Shown here piece after piece: positions 1 to 5,866 of a DNA stretch of 7,055 nt. The translations under genes and the position numbers were made by a program. Origin of the DNA: Alphaproteobacteria bacterium (lineage in GTDB: Bacteria; Pseudomonadota; Alphaproteobacteria; ATCC43930; CGMCC-115725); the NCBI GenBank assembly GCA_019237175.1, contig JAFAHP010000462.1:1-7055 (forward strand), written 5' to 3'. Each line of letters begins with the position of its first letter. Positions within the stretch are counted from its first letter, which is position 1. Below the pieces are notes generated by a model. The model ran no database searches and was not told the origin of the DNA. It saw only the letters and a list, made by a program, of their open reading frames with translations.

Positions 1-89
1 CCTCACATCCGATAACGACAGCGATGTTAGCCGCTGCTCAGCCATGATCGCGAGCACATAGTTCAAGGGCGGCCGGTGACGGTAGGTTT

Positions 90-127
90 GCCGGGCAGCG
101 AGTACCGATGCCGCTCGCGGGCCCGGC
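90..127. other. Imperfect inverted repeat / stem-loop upstream of the operon
   Basis: The arms GCCGGGC (90-96) and GCCCGGC (121-127) are perfectly complementary. Inside them GCGAG (98-102) pairs with CTCGC (114-118), separated from the outer stem by an A opposite GG. The loop is 11 bases (103-113). That gives 12 Watson-Crick pairs, nearly all G-C. No T-run follows on either strand, so it is not a standard intrinsic terminator. It ends 7 bases before a TTGACA box, so it could be a regulator-binding site, a weak terminator of an upstream transcript, or a leader structure if transcription starts further upstream. The complementarity is seen directly; the function is unknown. Confidence 0.45.
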
Positions 128-134
128 GCGGCTG

Positions 135-163
135 TTGACAGCTCCCACCGCGGCCGATACCAC
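135..163 (+). promoter_or_regulatory. Candidate sigma-70-type promoter for the transporter operon
   Basis: A perfect TTGACA (135-140) lies about 80 bases before the first start codon. The matching -10 is weak: GATACC at 156-161 (15-base spacer) or TACCAC at 158-163 (17-base spacer), each agreeing only partly with TATAAT. In alphaproteobacteria the -10 element is often degenerate, so the box is plausible but unproven. One TTGACA by chance in 7 kb would not be surprising; its position just ahead of the first gene is the main argument. Confidence 0.27.
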
Positions 164-201
164 ATTGGCTAAAGCGGAATACGAAACATGCCTATGTGAA
201 C

Positions 202-214
202 GGGAGGATCGGAG
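202..214 (+). promoter_or_regulatory. Ribosome binding site of the first ATPase gene
   Basis: There are two purine-rich boxes, GGGAGG (202-207) and GGAG (211-214). GGAG lies 6 bases before the GTG at 221, the usual spacing, and this supports the non-ATG start. The protein then begins with PPLLEV, as the second ATPase does a few residues in (RPPLLEV), which also argues for this start. Confidence 0.6.
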
Positions 215-220
215 CCGGCC

Positions 221-1222
221 GTGCCGCCGCTGCTTGAGGTTACCAATCTATCCACCGAATTCCGCACCGGGCTCGGGACGGTGCCGGCGGTCGACGGCAT
301 CTCGTATACTGTCGATCGCGGCGAGACGGTGGCGATTGTCGGCGAAAGCGGGTCGGGGAAGACGGCGAGCGCGCTGGCATTGTTGCGGCTGATCCCGGAC
401 CCGCCCGGCCGCATCAGCGGAGGCCGCGTCCTGTTCAACGGACGCGATCTATTGCGGCTATCCGACGCGGAAATGCGCGAAGTGCGCGGCGGCGACATCG
501 GCATGGTCTTTCAAGAGCCGATGACATCGCTAAACCCGGTGCTGACGATCGGCCGACAGATCACCGAAACGCTCGAACAGCATCGCGGCGCTGATCGCAT
601 CACCGCGCACCATCGCGCGATCGAATTGTTGGGTCTCGTCGGCATCGCCGACCCGCTGCGCCGGCTCAAGCAATACCCGCATCAGCTGTCGGGCGGCATG
701 CGTCAACGCATTATGATTGCAATCGCCATCGCCTGCGACCCGAAACTGATCATCGCCGACGAACCGACGACGGCACTCGACGTGACGATCCAGGCACAGA
801 TCCTCGAATTGATGAAGAGTTTAACGCGCCGGCTCGACGCCGCATTGATCGTCATCACCCACAATCTCGGAGTGGTTGCGCGCTACGCCAATCGCGTCAA
901 CGTCATGTATGCTGGCCGCATTGTCGAAAGCGGACCGGCGCAGGCGGTCTATCACCACCCGGGTCACCCCTATACGATGGCATTGCTGCGATCGGTGCCG
1001 CGGCTCGATCGCCCGCGCCAAGCGCGGCTTGACCCGATCGCAGGCCAGCCGCCCGACCTGACCCGTCTCGACGGCGGCTGTGCGTTCCGCCCCCGCTGCC
1101 GTTTCGCGGTCGAAGCCTGCGCACGCCGGCGACCGGCGATGGCGCCGACACGCGCTGCCGGGCATTTCGCCGCCTGCTTGCGCAGTGACGAAATCGCCGT
1201 CGCGACCGAGGTGGCGGTATGA
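221..1222 (+). CDS. DppD/OppD-type ABC transporter ATP-binding protein
   Basis: This is one of the two cytoplasmic ATPases that power a peptide/nickel-family importer. The 333-residue protein has the usual family length. In order it shows Walker A GESGSGKT (41-48), the Q-loop glutamine at 98 in VFQEPMTSLNP, signature LSGGMRQR (156-163), Walker B with catalytic Glu181 in LIIADEPTTALD (176-187) and the H-loop His214. The C-terminal oligopeptide-transporter domain has HPY (about 247-249) and four cysteines at 287, 293, 300 and 319 (GCAFRPRC pattern). In some characterised Dpp/Opp ATPases this cluster holds an iron-sulfur centre; here only the cysteines are seen. The start is GTG with GGAG 6 bases upstream. 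The stop overlaps the next gene's ATG (ATGA), indicating translational coupling and a heteromeric pair. The substrate cannot be deduced, so no symbol is given. Confidence 0.96.
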   Translation: MPPLLEVTNLSTEFRTGLGTVPAVDGISYTVDRGETVAIVGESGSGKTASALALLRLIPDPPGRISGGRVLFNGRDLLRLSDAEMREVRGGDIGMVFQEPMTSLNPVLTIGRQITETLEQHRGADRITAHHRAIELLGLVGIADPLRRLKQYPHQLSGGMRQRIMIAIAIACDPKLIIADEPTTALDVTIQAQILELMKSLTRRLDAALIVITHNLGVVARYANRVNVMYAGRIVESGPAQAVYHHPGHPYTMALLRSVPRLDRPRQARLDPIAGQPPDLTRLDGGCAFRPRCRFAVEACARRRPAMAPTRAAGHFAACLRSDEIAVATEVAV

Positions 1223-2301
1223 ACGCCGTCGCAACCGCCAATACTGATCGGCCGCCACTGCTCGAGGTGAGGGGATTGCGGATGCATTTCCCGATCACCG
1301 AGGGTGTGCTGATCGGGCGGAAACTGGGTGAGGTCAAAGCGGTTGACGGCGTCGACTTTGCGATCCGCCGCGGCGAAACCCTGGGACTCGTTGGCGAAAG
1401 CGGTTGCGGCAAGACGACAACCGGCCGCTGCATCCTGCGGCTGGAGCGGCCGACGGCAGGCGAGGTCCGCTTCAACGGCGTCGACATCCTGGCGCTGGAA
1501 GGCCGGGAATTGCTGGCGCTGCGCCGGCGAATCCAAGTGATCTTTCAAGACCCGTACAGCTCGCTGAACCCGCGCATGAAGGTCGGCGAGATCATCGCCG
1601 AGCCGATAAGGGTGCATGGTATCGAACGGGACGCGGCGCGCCGCGCACGCCGCGTCGGCGAATTATTGTCGGTCTGCGGTCTCGACCCGAAATTTGCCGA
1701 TCGCTATCCGCACGAGATGTCGGGCGGTCAGCGACAGCGGGTCGGTATCGCCCGCGCCTTGGCGCTCGAACCCGAATTCATCGTCTGCGACGAGGCGGTG
1801 TCCGCTCTCGACGTGTCGATCCAGGCGCAAATCATCAATTTGCTCGAGGGTCTGCGCGAGCAGTTCAACCTGACTTATCTGTTTATCGCGCACGATCTGT
1901 CGGTGGTGCGCCATCTGTGTCAGCGCGTCGCGGTGATGTATCTGGGCCGTATTGTGGAATTGGCAGCGAGCGACGAACTTTTTGACAATCCGCTGCATCC
2001 CTACACGCAAGCGTTGTTGGCGGCGGTGCCGGTGCCTGATCCCGAGGTCGAGGGACGGCGCGGCTTTCGTCCGCTTGCCGGCGAAGTGCCCAGCCCGATC
2101 AACCCGCCTCCTGGATGCGTGTTCCATCCGCGCTGCCCGATGGCGGTTGCCGACTGCCAACGAACCCGCCCGGAATTGCGCGAGATCCGACCCGGTCACT
2201 GGGTGGCGTGCAGTCAAGTTGACCCGCCGGCGTGGCGCGAGGCGTTTGCCCAAAGCTCGGTTGGGCGCAAAGACGGCAAAATTCCGGTGGTGTCGAGCTG
2301 A
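1219..2301 (+). CDS. DppF/OppF-type ABC transporter ATP-binding protein
   Basis: This is the second ATPase of the importer, 360 residues. It carries the N-terminal insertion typical of the DppF/OppF branch (MHFPITEGVLIGRKLGEVKAVDG in two parts, about 22-44). Walker A is GESGCGKT (59-66), with the Gly-Cys-Gly variant common in this branch. The Q-loop glutamine is 110 (VIFQDPYSSLNP), the signature is MSGGQRQR (167-174), Walker B is FIVCDEAVSALD with Glu192 (187-198), and the H-loop is His225. The C-terminal cysteines 300, 306, 313 and 331 repeat the spacing of the first ATPase (6, 7, then 18 rather than 19). All catalytic motifs are intact, so both ATP sites of the heterodimer should be competent. 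It overlaps the upstream gene by four bases and is followed by 132 bases of non-coding DNA before the binding protein. Confidence 0.96.
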   Translation: MNAVATANTDRPPLLEVRGLRMHFPITEGVLIGRKLGEVKAVDGVDFAIRRGETLGLVGESGCGKTTTGRCILRLERPTAGEVRFNGVDILALEGRELLALRRRIQVIFQDPYSSLNPRMKVGEIIAEPIRVHGIERDAARRARRVGELLSVCGLDPKFADRYPHEMSGGQRQRVGIARALALEPEFIVCDEAVSALDVSIQAQIINLLEGLREQFNLTYLFIAHDLSVVRHLCQRVAVMYLGRIVELAASDELFDNPLHPYTQALLAAVPVPDPEVEGRRGFRPLAGEVPSPINPPPGCVFHPRCPMAVADCQRTRPELREIRPGHWVACSQVDPPAWREAFAQSSVGRKDGKIPVVSS

Positions 2302-2422
2302 AGAGACGGAAGGCGGCGGTGGGATGGTGCATAACCGGCTGTGGTCTCGGCGAGGCTAGCGGCCGTGGCCGGGCCTATGACTCTCAACGCTCTCAAATCA
2401 AAGAACAACGGTCTCGGAAAAC

Positions 2423-2428
2423 GGGAGG
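2423..2428 (+). promoter_or_regulatory. Strong ribosome binding site that fixes the start of the first binding protein
   Basis: GGGAGG sits 5 bases before ATG 2434. The reading frame is open further upstream, with a GTG at 2341 and an ATG at 2377, but neither has a comparable site. Starting at 2434 also makes the protein begin exactly like its paralogue, with the signal peptide in the same place (cleavage near PAAA-QEE). This is why the shorter 550-residue form is preferred. Confidence 0.7.
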
Positions 2429-2433
2429 TCAAA

Positions 2434-4086
2434 ATGGGATTGCGGTTATTTACCCTCGAAATGGCGGTGATCGCAGCGCTGGCGGCGATGCCGGCGGCGG
2501 CACAGGAAGAGGGGGCGAAATACGGCGGTACCTTGACCTACATGATCCCGGCCGACGCGCCGCCGAGCTTTGACGGTCACCGCGAGGGGACTTTTGCGCT
2601 AATCCACACGGCGGCGCCCTTTTACAGCGTACTCGTGCGGGTCAATCCGTACAATCCAGGCTCGACCACCGACATCGTCTGCGATCTGTGCACGGCGATG
2701 CCGCAGCCGACCGACGACGGCAAAACCTGGACATTCAAAATTCGTGAAGGGGTCAAGTTTCATAACGGCGATCCGCTGATTGCTGCCGACATCGCTGCGA
2801 GCCTCAACGCAATCGCCTTCCCGGCAAAAGACGTGCTGAGCCCGCGGTCGGACAACTTCATGATGGTCAAGGACATCGCCGCGCCCGATTCGACGACGGT
2901 GGTCATCCATTTAAAGTTCGCGACCAGCGCGTTTTGGCCGGCGCTCGCCAATCCATTTAACTGGATCTACGAAAAGAAGATCCTCGACAAGGATCCGCAC
3001 TGGTACGAAAAGAATATCATGGGCTCCGGGCCCTTCAAATTCGCGGGTTACGAGGTCGGTCAATCCATCAAGGGGGTGCGCAATCCCGATTACTACCACA
3101 AGGGTTTGCCATATCTCGACGGCTTTGTCGGGATCAATGCTCCAAAGCAGGCGGTGCAGCTCGACGCGATCCGCGCCGACCGGGCGGCGGTCGAGTTCCG
3201 CGGCTATCCCCCGACGGCGATCGGCCAGCTGAAGCAACAGCTCGACGGTCAAATCACGGTGCAGCAAAGCGATTGGAATTGCGGCTCTGCCGTCTGGTTC
3301 AACCATAAGAAAAAGCCGTTCGACGATGTTCGGGTGCGCCGGGCACTGACATTGGCGATCGACCGTTGGGGCTCTGCACCGGGCTTGTCGCGCATCGCCA
3401 ATGTGCACACCGTCGGTAGCATCGTCTTTCCGGGCTCGCCGCTGGCACCCTCGAAGGCGCAGCTCCAGACCCTCGCCGGGTTTTGGCCCGACATCGAAAA
3501 ATCGCGTGCCGAGGCGCGCCGTCTGTTGAAGGAAGCCGGCGCCGAGGGGCTTAGCTTCGAGCTTTTGAACCGCGACATCGACCAGCCCTACAAATACAAC
3601 GGCACGTGGCTTGTCGATCAGTGGAGCAAGATTGGCGCCCACGTCACCCAGCATGTCGTCCCGACCGGACCATGGTTCGCCGCGTTCCGCAGCGGCGACT
3701 TCGCGGTCGGGCTGGGGGGGAATTGCCAAAGCATCGTCAATCCGCCGATCGACCTCCAGACGTGGCTGCCGCGATCGGTCAGCATGGCGAATTACGGCTA
3801 TTACGATGACCAGAAGGAAATCGACCTGTACGAAAAGATGCTGCACGAACCGGATCTGGCCAAGCAGCGCGCCGACATGTGGGATTTTGTGAAATGGCTG
3901 ACGGACGACCAGGCGCACATCGCTTTTCTGTTGTGGTGGAACCGGCTGGTGCCGCTGCGGTCTTATGTCAACGGCTGGAAGATCAGCCCGAGCCATTACC
4001 TCAATCAGGACCTGTCGACGATCTGGCTGTCGCCGCCCCATTGCGGCAAGTGCGCCGACGAACCACCGCCGAAACCGGCGGGCTAG
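2434..4086 (+). CDS. Periplasmic solute-binding protein of a peptide-type ABC importer, paralogue 1 (SBP_bac_5 family)
   Basis: This protein captures the ligand in the periplasm and delivers it to the permeases. It has 550 residues from ATG 2434, normal for the family. A Sec signal peptide (1-23: hydrophobic stretch, then PAAA before QEE) lacks a lipobox cysteine, so the mature protein should be soluble. Family hallmarks are YGGTLTY near the mature start, GKTWTFKIREGVKFHNGDPL around 96-115, MGSGPFKF, GVRNPDYY, and the segment KKKPFDDVRVRRALTLAIDR after residue 290. It has six cysteines: 83 and 86 (CDLC), 283, 431, and 537 and 540 (CGKC). Ligand-pocket CxxC-type pairs are not something I know as typical of this family. 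It is about 84% identical by hand count to the next gene. A hairpin encloses its stop codon. The ligand is unknown: peptides are the default, but other family members take opines, nickel, glutathione or sugars. Confidence 0.94.
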   Translation: MGLRLFTLEMAVIAALAAMPAAAQEEGAKYGGTLTYMIPADAPPSFDGHREGTFALIHTAAPFYSVLVRVNPYNPGSTTDIVCDLCTAMPQPTDDGKTWTFKIREGVKFHNGDPLIAADIAASLNAIAFPAKDVLSPRSDNFMMVKDIAAPDSTTVVIHLKFATSAFWPALANPFNWIYEKKILDKDPHWYEKNIMGSGPFKFAGYEVGQSIKGVRNPDYYHKGLPYLDGFVGINAPKQAVQLDAIRADRAAVEFRGYPPTAIGQLKQQLDGQITVQQSDWNCGSAVWFNHKKKPFDDVRVRRALTLAIDRWGSAPGLSRIANVHTVGSIVFPGSPLAPSKAQLQTLAGFWPDIEKSRAEARRLLKEAGAEGLSFELLNRDIDQPYKYNGTWLVDQWSKIGAHVTQHVVPTGPWFAAFRSGDFAVGLGGNCQSIVNPPIDLQTWLPRSVSMANYGYYDDQKEIDLYEKMLHEPDLAKQRADMWDFVKWLTDDQAHIAFLLWWNRLVPLRSYVNGWKISPSHYLNQDLSTIWLSPPHCGKCADEPPPKPAG

Positions 4087-4100
4087 GCTGGCCCGCGGGT
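4074..4100 (+). other. Stem-loop enclosing the stop codon of the first binding protein
   Basis: GCGGGC (4078-4083) pairs perfectly with GCCCGC (4091-4096) around a 7-base loop. After one G-G mismatch the stem continues with ACC (4074-4076) against GGT (4098-4100), giving nine pairs in all. The TAG stop (4084-4086) lies in the loop. No T-run follows, so it is not a standard terminator. In other importer operons, such as malE-malF, hairpins after the binding-protein gene protect the upstream mRNA and raise the binding protein's level; that role here is inference. Confidence 0.42.
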
Positions 4101-4142
4101 GCGATGCAATCCGGGCAGAACCTCACAACAGCGTTGAACAGC

Positions 4143-4147
4143 AGAGG
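4143..4147 (+). promoter_or_regulatory. Ribosome binding site of the second binding protein
   Basis: AGAGG lies 5 bases before ATG 4153. It is weaker than the GGGAGG of the first paralogue, so the second copy may be translated less efficiently. The 66-base gap before the start contains no other clear signal apart from the distal arm of the hairpin at 4074-4100. Confidence 0.45.
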
Positions 4148-4152
4148 CCCAA

Positions 4153-5799
4153 ATGAGAATCCGGGCATTGTTATGGGAAGTCGGGCTCGTTGTCGCGCTG
4201 GCGGCCTTGCCCGCCGCTGCGCAGGAGGAAGGTGCAAAGTACGGCGGCACGTTGACCTATATGATCCCGGCCGATGCGCCGCCGAGCTTCGACGGGCACC
4301 GCGAGGAAACTTACGCGACGATTCATTCGGCGGCGCCGTTTTACAGTACGTTGGTGCGGATCAACCCTTACGACCCGGGCTCGACGACCGACATCGTTTG
4401 CGACCTGTGCACCGCGATGCCGCAGCCGAGCGACGGCGGCAAGACCTGGACCTTCAAGATCCGCCAGGGCGTCAAATTTCATAACGGCGACCCGCTGACC
4501 GCCGCCGATGTCGCCGCGAGCCTAAACGAAATCGCCTTTCCGCCGCCGGGTGTGCTGAGCCCGCGGTCGGACAATTTCATGATGGTCAAGGACATCACTG
4601 CACCCGACCCGGGCACGGTCGTCATTGATCTGAAGTTTGCGACCAGCGCGTTTTTGCCGGCGCTGGCCGATCCTTACAACTGGGTCTACGAGAAGAAGAT
4701 CCTCGACAGGGATCCCCACTGGTATGAAAAGAACATCATGGGCTCCGGCCCGTTCAAATTCGCCGGCTACGAGATCGGTCAATCCATCAAGGGGGTGCGC
4801 AACCCTGATTACTATCAAAAGGGTCTGCCTTATCTCGACGGCTTTATCGGGATCTTTGCGCCAAAGCAGGCCGTACAGCTCGATGCGATCCGCGCCGACC
4901 GGGCCGGGACCGAGTTCCGCGGCTATCCGCCCTCGGCGATCGACCAGTTGAAGCAGCAGCTCGACGGCCAGATCAAGGTGCAAGAGAGCGACTGGAATTG
5001 CACCTTGGGCGCCTGGATCAACCACAAGAAAAAGCCGTTTGACGATGCGCGGGTGCGCCGCGCATTGACGCTGGCGATCGACCGTTGGGGCTCGGCACCG
5101 GGGTTGTCGAAGATTGCGGTGATGCATACGGTCGGCAGCATCGTCTTTCCGGGCTCGCCGCTGGCGCCGTCAAAGGCCGAGCTCGACACACTCGCAGGCT
5201 TTTGGCCGGACATCGAAAAATCCCGGGCCGAAGCGCGGCGTCTGCTAAAGGAGGCCGGTGCGGAAGGATTGAGTTTCGAGCTTTTGAACCGCAACGTCGA
5301 CCAGCCCTACAAATATCTCGGGACCTGGCTCGTCGATCAGTGGCGCAAGATCGGGCTGCAGGTGACGCAACGCGTCGTGCCGACCGGCCCCTGGTTCGCG
5401 GCGCTGCGCAGCGGCGACTTCAGCGTCGGAACCGGCGGCAGTTGCCATGGCATCGTCAACCCGCCGATCGACGTTCAGACTTGGCTGCCGCTGCCGGTCA
5501 ACAAGGGCAACTATGGCTACTTTGAGGACCAGAAGGAAATCGACCTTTACGACAAGATGCTGCACGAGACGGATCCCGTAAAGCAGCAGGACGATATGTG
5601 GAACTTTGTAAAATGGGTGCTCGACGACCAGGCGCATATCATCCAAACGCTGTGGTGGTACCGGATCGTGCCGCTCCGCTCCTATGTCAACGGCTGGAAG
5701 ATCGGCCCTAGCCACTACCTCAATCAGGATCTATCGACGATCTGGCTTTCGCCGCCGCAGTGCGGGAAGTGCGGGTCGGAGCCGTCACCCGCGGGATGA
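4153..5799 (+). CDS. Periplasmic solute-binding protein of a peptide-type ABC importer, paralogue 2 (SBP_bac_5 family)
   Basis: This is a second periplasmic receptor for the same importer, 548 residues, with a signal peptide ending PAAA at residue 23 and then QEEGAKYGG, identical to paralogue 1 at the mature start. It aligns without gaps to paralogue 1 through residue 540; I count about 85 differences over some 517 mature positions. All six cysteines (83, 86, 283, 431, 537, 540) are kept. Differences cluster at 284-289 (CTLGAWI against CGSAVWF), around 427-434 (GTGGSCHG against GLGGNCQS), at LPVNKG against RSVSMA shortly after, and at HIIQTLWWY against HIAFLLWWN near the end. Several of these fall in segments that approach the ligand in related structures, so a shifted ligand range is likely (inference). 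The tail is two residues shorter (EPSPAG against EPPPKPAG). The permease follows after 67 bases. Confidence 0.94.
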   Translation: MRIRALLWEVGLVVALAALPAAAQEEGAKYGGTLTYMIPADAPPSFDGHREETYATIHSAAPFYSTLVRINPYDPGSTTDIVCDLCTAMPQPSDGGKTWTFKIRQGVKFHNGDPLTAADVAASLNEIAFPPPGVLSPRSDNFMMVKDITAPDPGTVVIDLKFATSAFLPALADPYNWVYEKKILDRDPHWYEKNIMGSGPFKFAGYEIGQSIKGVRNPDYYQKGLPYLDGFIGIFAPKQAVQLDAIRADRAGTEFRGYPPSAIDQLKQQLDGQIKVQESDWNCTLGAWINHKKKPFDDARVRRALTLAIDRWGSAPGLSKIAVMHTVGSIVFPGSPLAPSKAELDTLAGFWPDIEKSRAEARRLLKEAGAEGLSFELLNRNVDQPYKYLGTWLVDQWRKIGLQVTQRVVPTGPWFAALRSGDFSVGTGGSCHGIVNPPIDVQTWLPLPVNKGNYGYFEDQKEIDLYDKMLHETDPVKQQDDMWNFVKWVLDDQAHIIQTLWWYRIVPLRSYVNGWKIGPSHYLNQDLSTIWLSPPQCGKCGSEPSPAG

Positions 5800-5866
5800 A
5801 TCTCCAGGCCCAGTTCCAGCGGCGGCGAGGCGTGCGGCTTGCGGCCGGAAAACACGAGCGACGGCT

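Larger units (their letters stand above)
1..220. other. Upstream leader region, no convincing gene
   Basis: No recognisable gene lies here. On the plus strand one frame is open from base 2 to a TAG at 59-61, too short to judge as the tail of an upstream gene. On the minus strand a frame is open from an ATG at 165-163 (or 45-43) to the left edge, at most 55 codons; its translation matches nothing I recognise and an opening of that length is not surprising in GC-rich DNA. The stretch does contain a hairpin (90-127), a TTGACA box (135-140) and the ribosome site of the first ATPase. It is therefore best read as the operon's 5' regulatory region, perhaps shared with a divergent gene lying outside the window. 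Confidence 0.5.
2503..5772 (+). repeat. Tandem direct repeat: duplicated binding-protein gene (units 2503-4053 and 4222-5772)
   Basis: The two mature coding units of about 1.55 kb sit in the same orientation at a constant offset of 1,719 bases. Synonymous positions have drifted widely, so the duplication is not recent. Nevertheless some stretches are identical at the base level: 28 bases at 3056-3083 and 4775-4802, and 29 bases at 3418-3446 and 5137-5165. Such blocks could support recombination that collapses or converts the two genes. No transposon ends or target duplications flank the units. Confidence 0.85.

Noticed and set aside
1..165. Possible divergent gene on the minus strand
   Set aside because: The frame is open for only 55 codons to the window edge, with no clear ribosome site and no recognisable protein; it cannot be supported without the sequence to the left.
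1079..1180. C-terminal four-cysteine cluster of the ATPases as a novel feature
   Set aside because: This pattern is standard for Dpp/Opp-type ATPases and is present in both subunits here, so it is described in the gene entries instead.
970..1617. Minus-strand open frame spanning the junction of the two ATPase genes
   Set aside because: Both plus-strand ATPases are intact with all motifs; the antisense translation has no recognisable domain.
2341..2433. N-terminal extension of the first binding protein from GTG 2341 or ATG 2377
   Set aside because: Neither start has a ribosome site, and the extension would bury the signal peptide; ATG 2434 has GGGAGG 5 bases upstream and matches the paralogue's start.
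2911..4041. A 376-codon open frame on the minus strand inside the first binding protein
   Set aside because: It lies fully antisense to a gene with clear family motifs. Its arginine- and aspartate-rich translation resembles nothing known, and a similar frame appears opposite the second paralogue, as expected from GC-rich codon bias.
3879..4484. Plus-strand open frame bridging the two binding-protein genes
   Set aside because: It is an out-of-frame reading of the end of one gene and the start of the next; both true frames have family motifs.
5684..5866. 61-residue N-terminal extension of the DppB-type permease overlapping the second binding protein
   Set aside because: The extension is an arginine/serine-rich out-of-frame reading of the binding protein; family members start at the YxYIxKRxL segment, matching GTG 5867.
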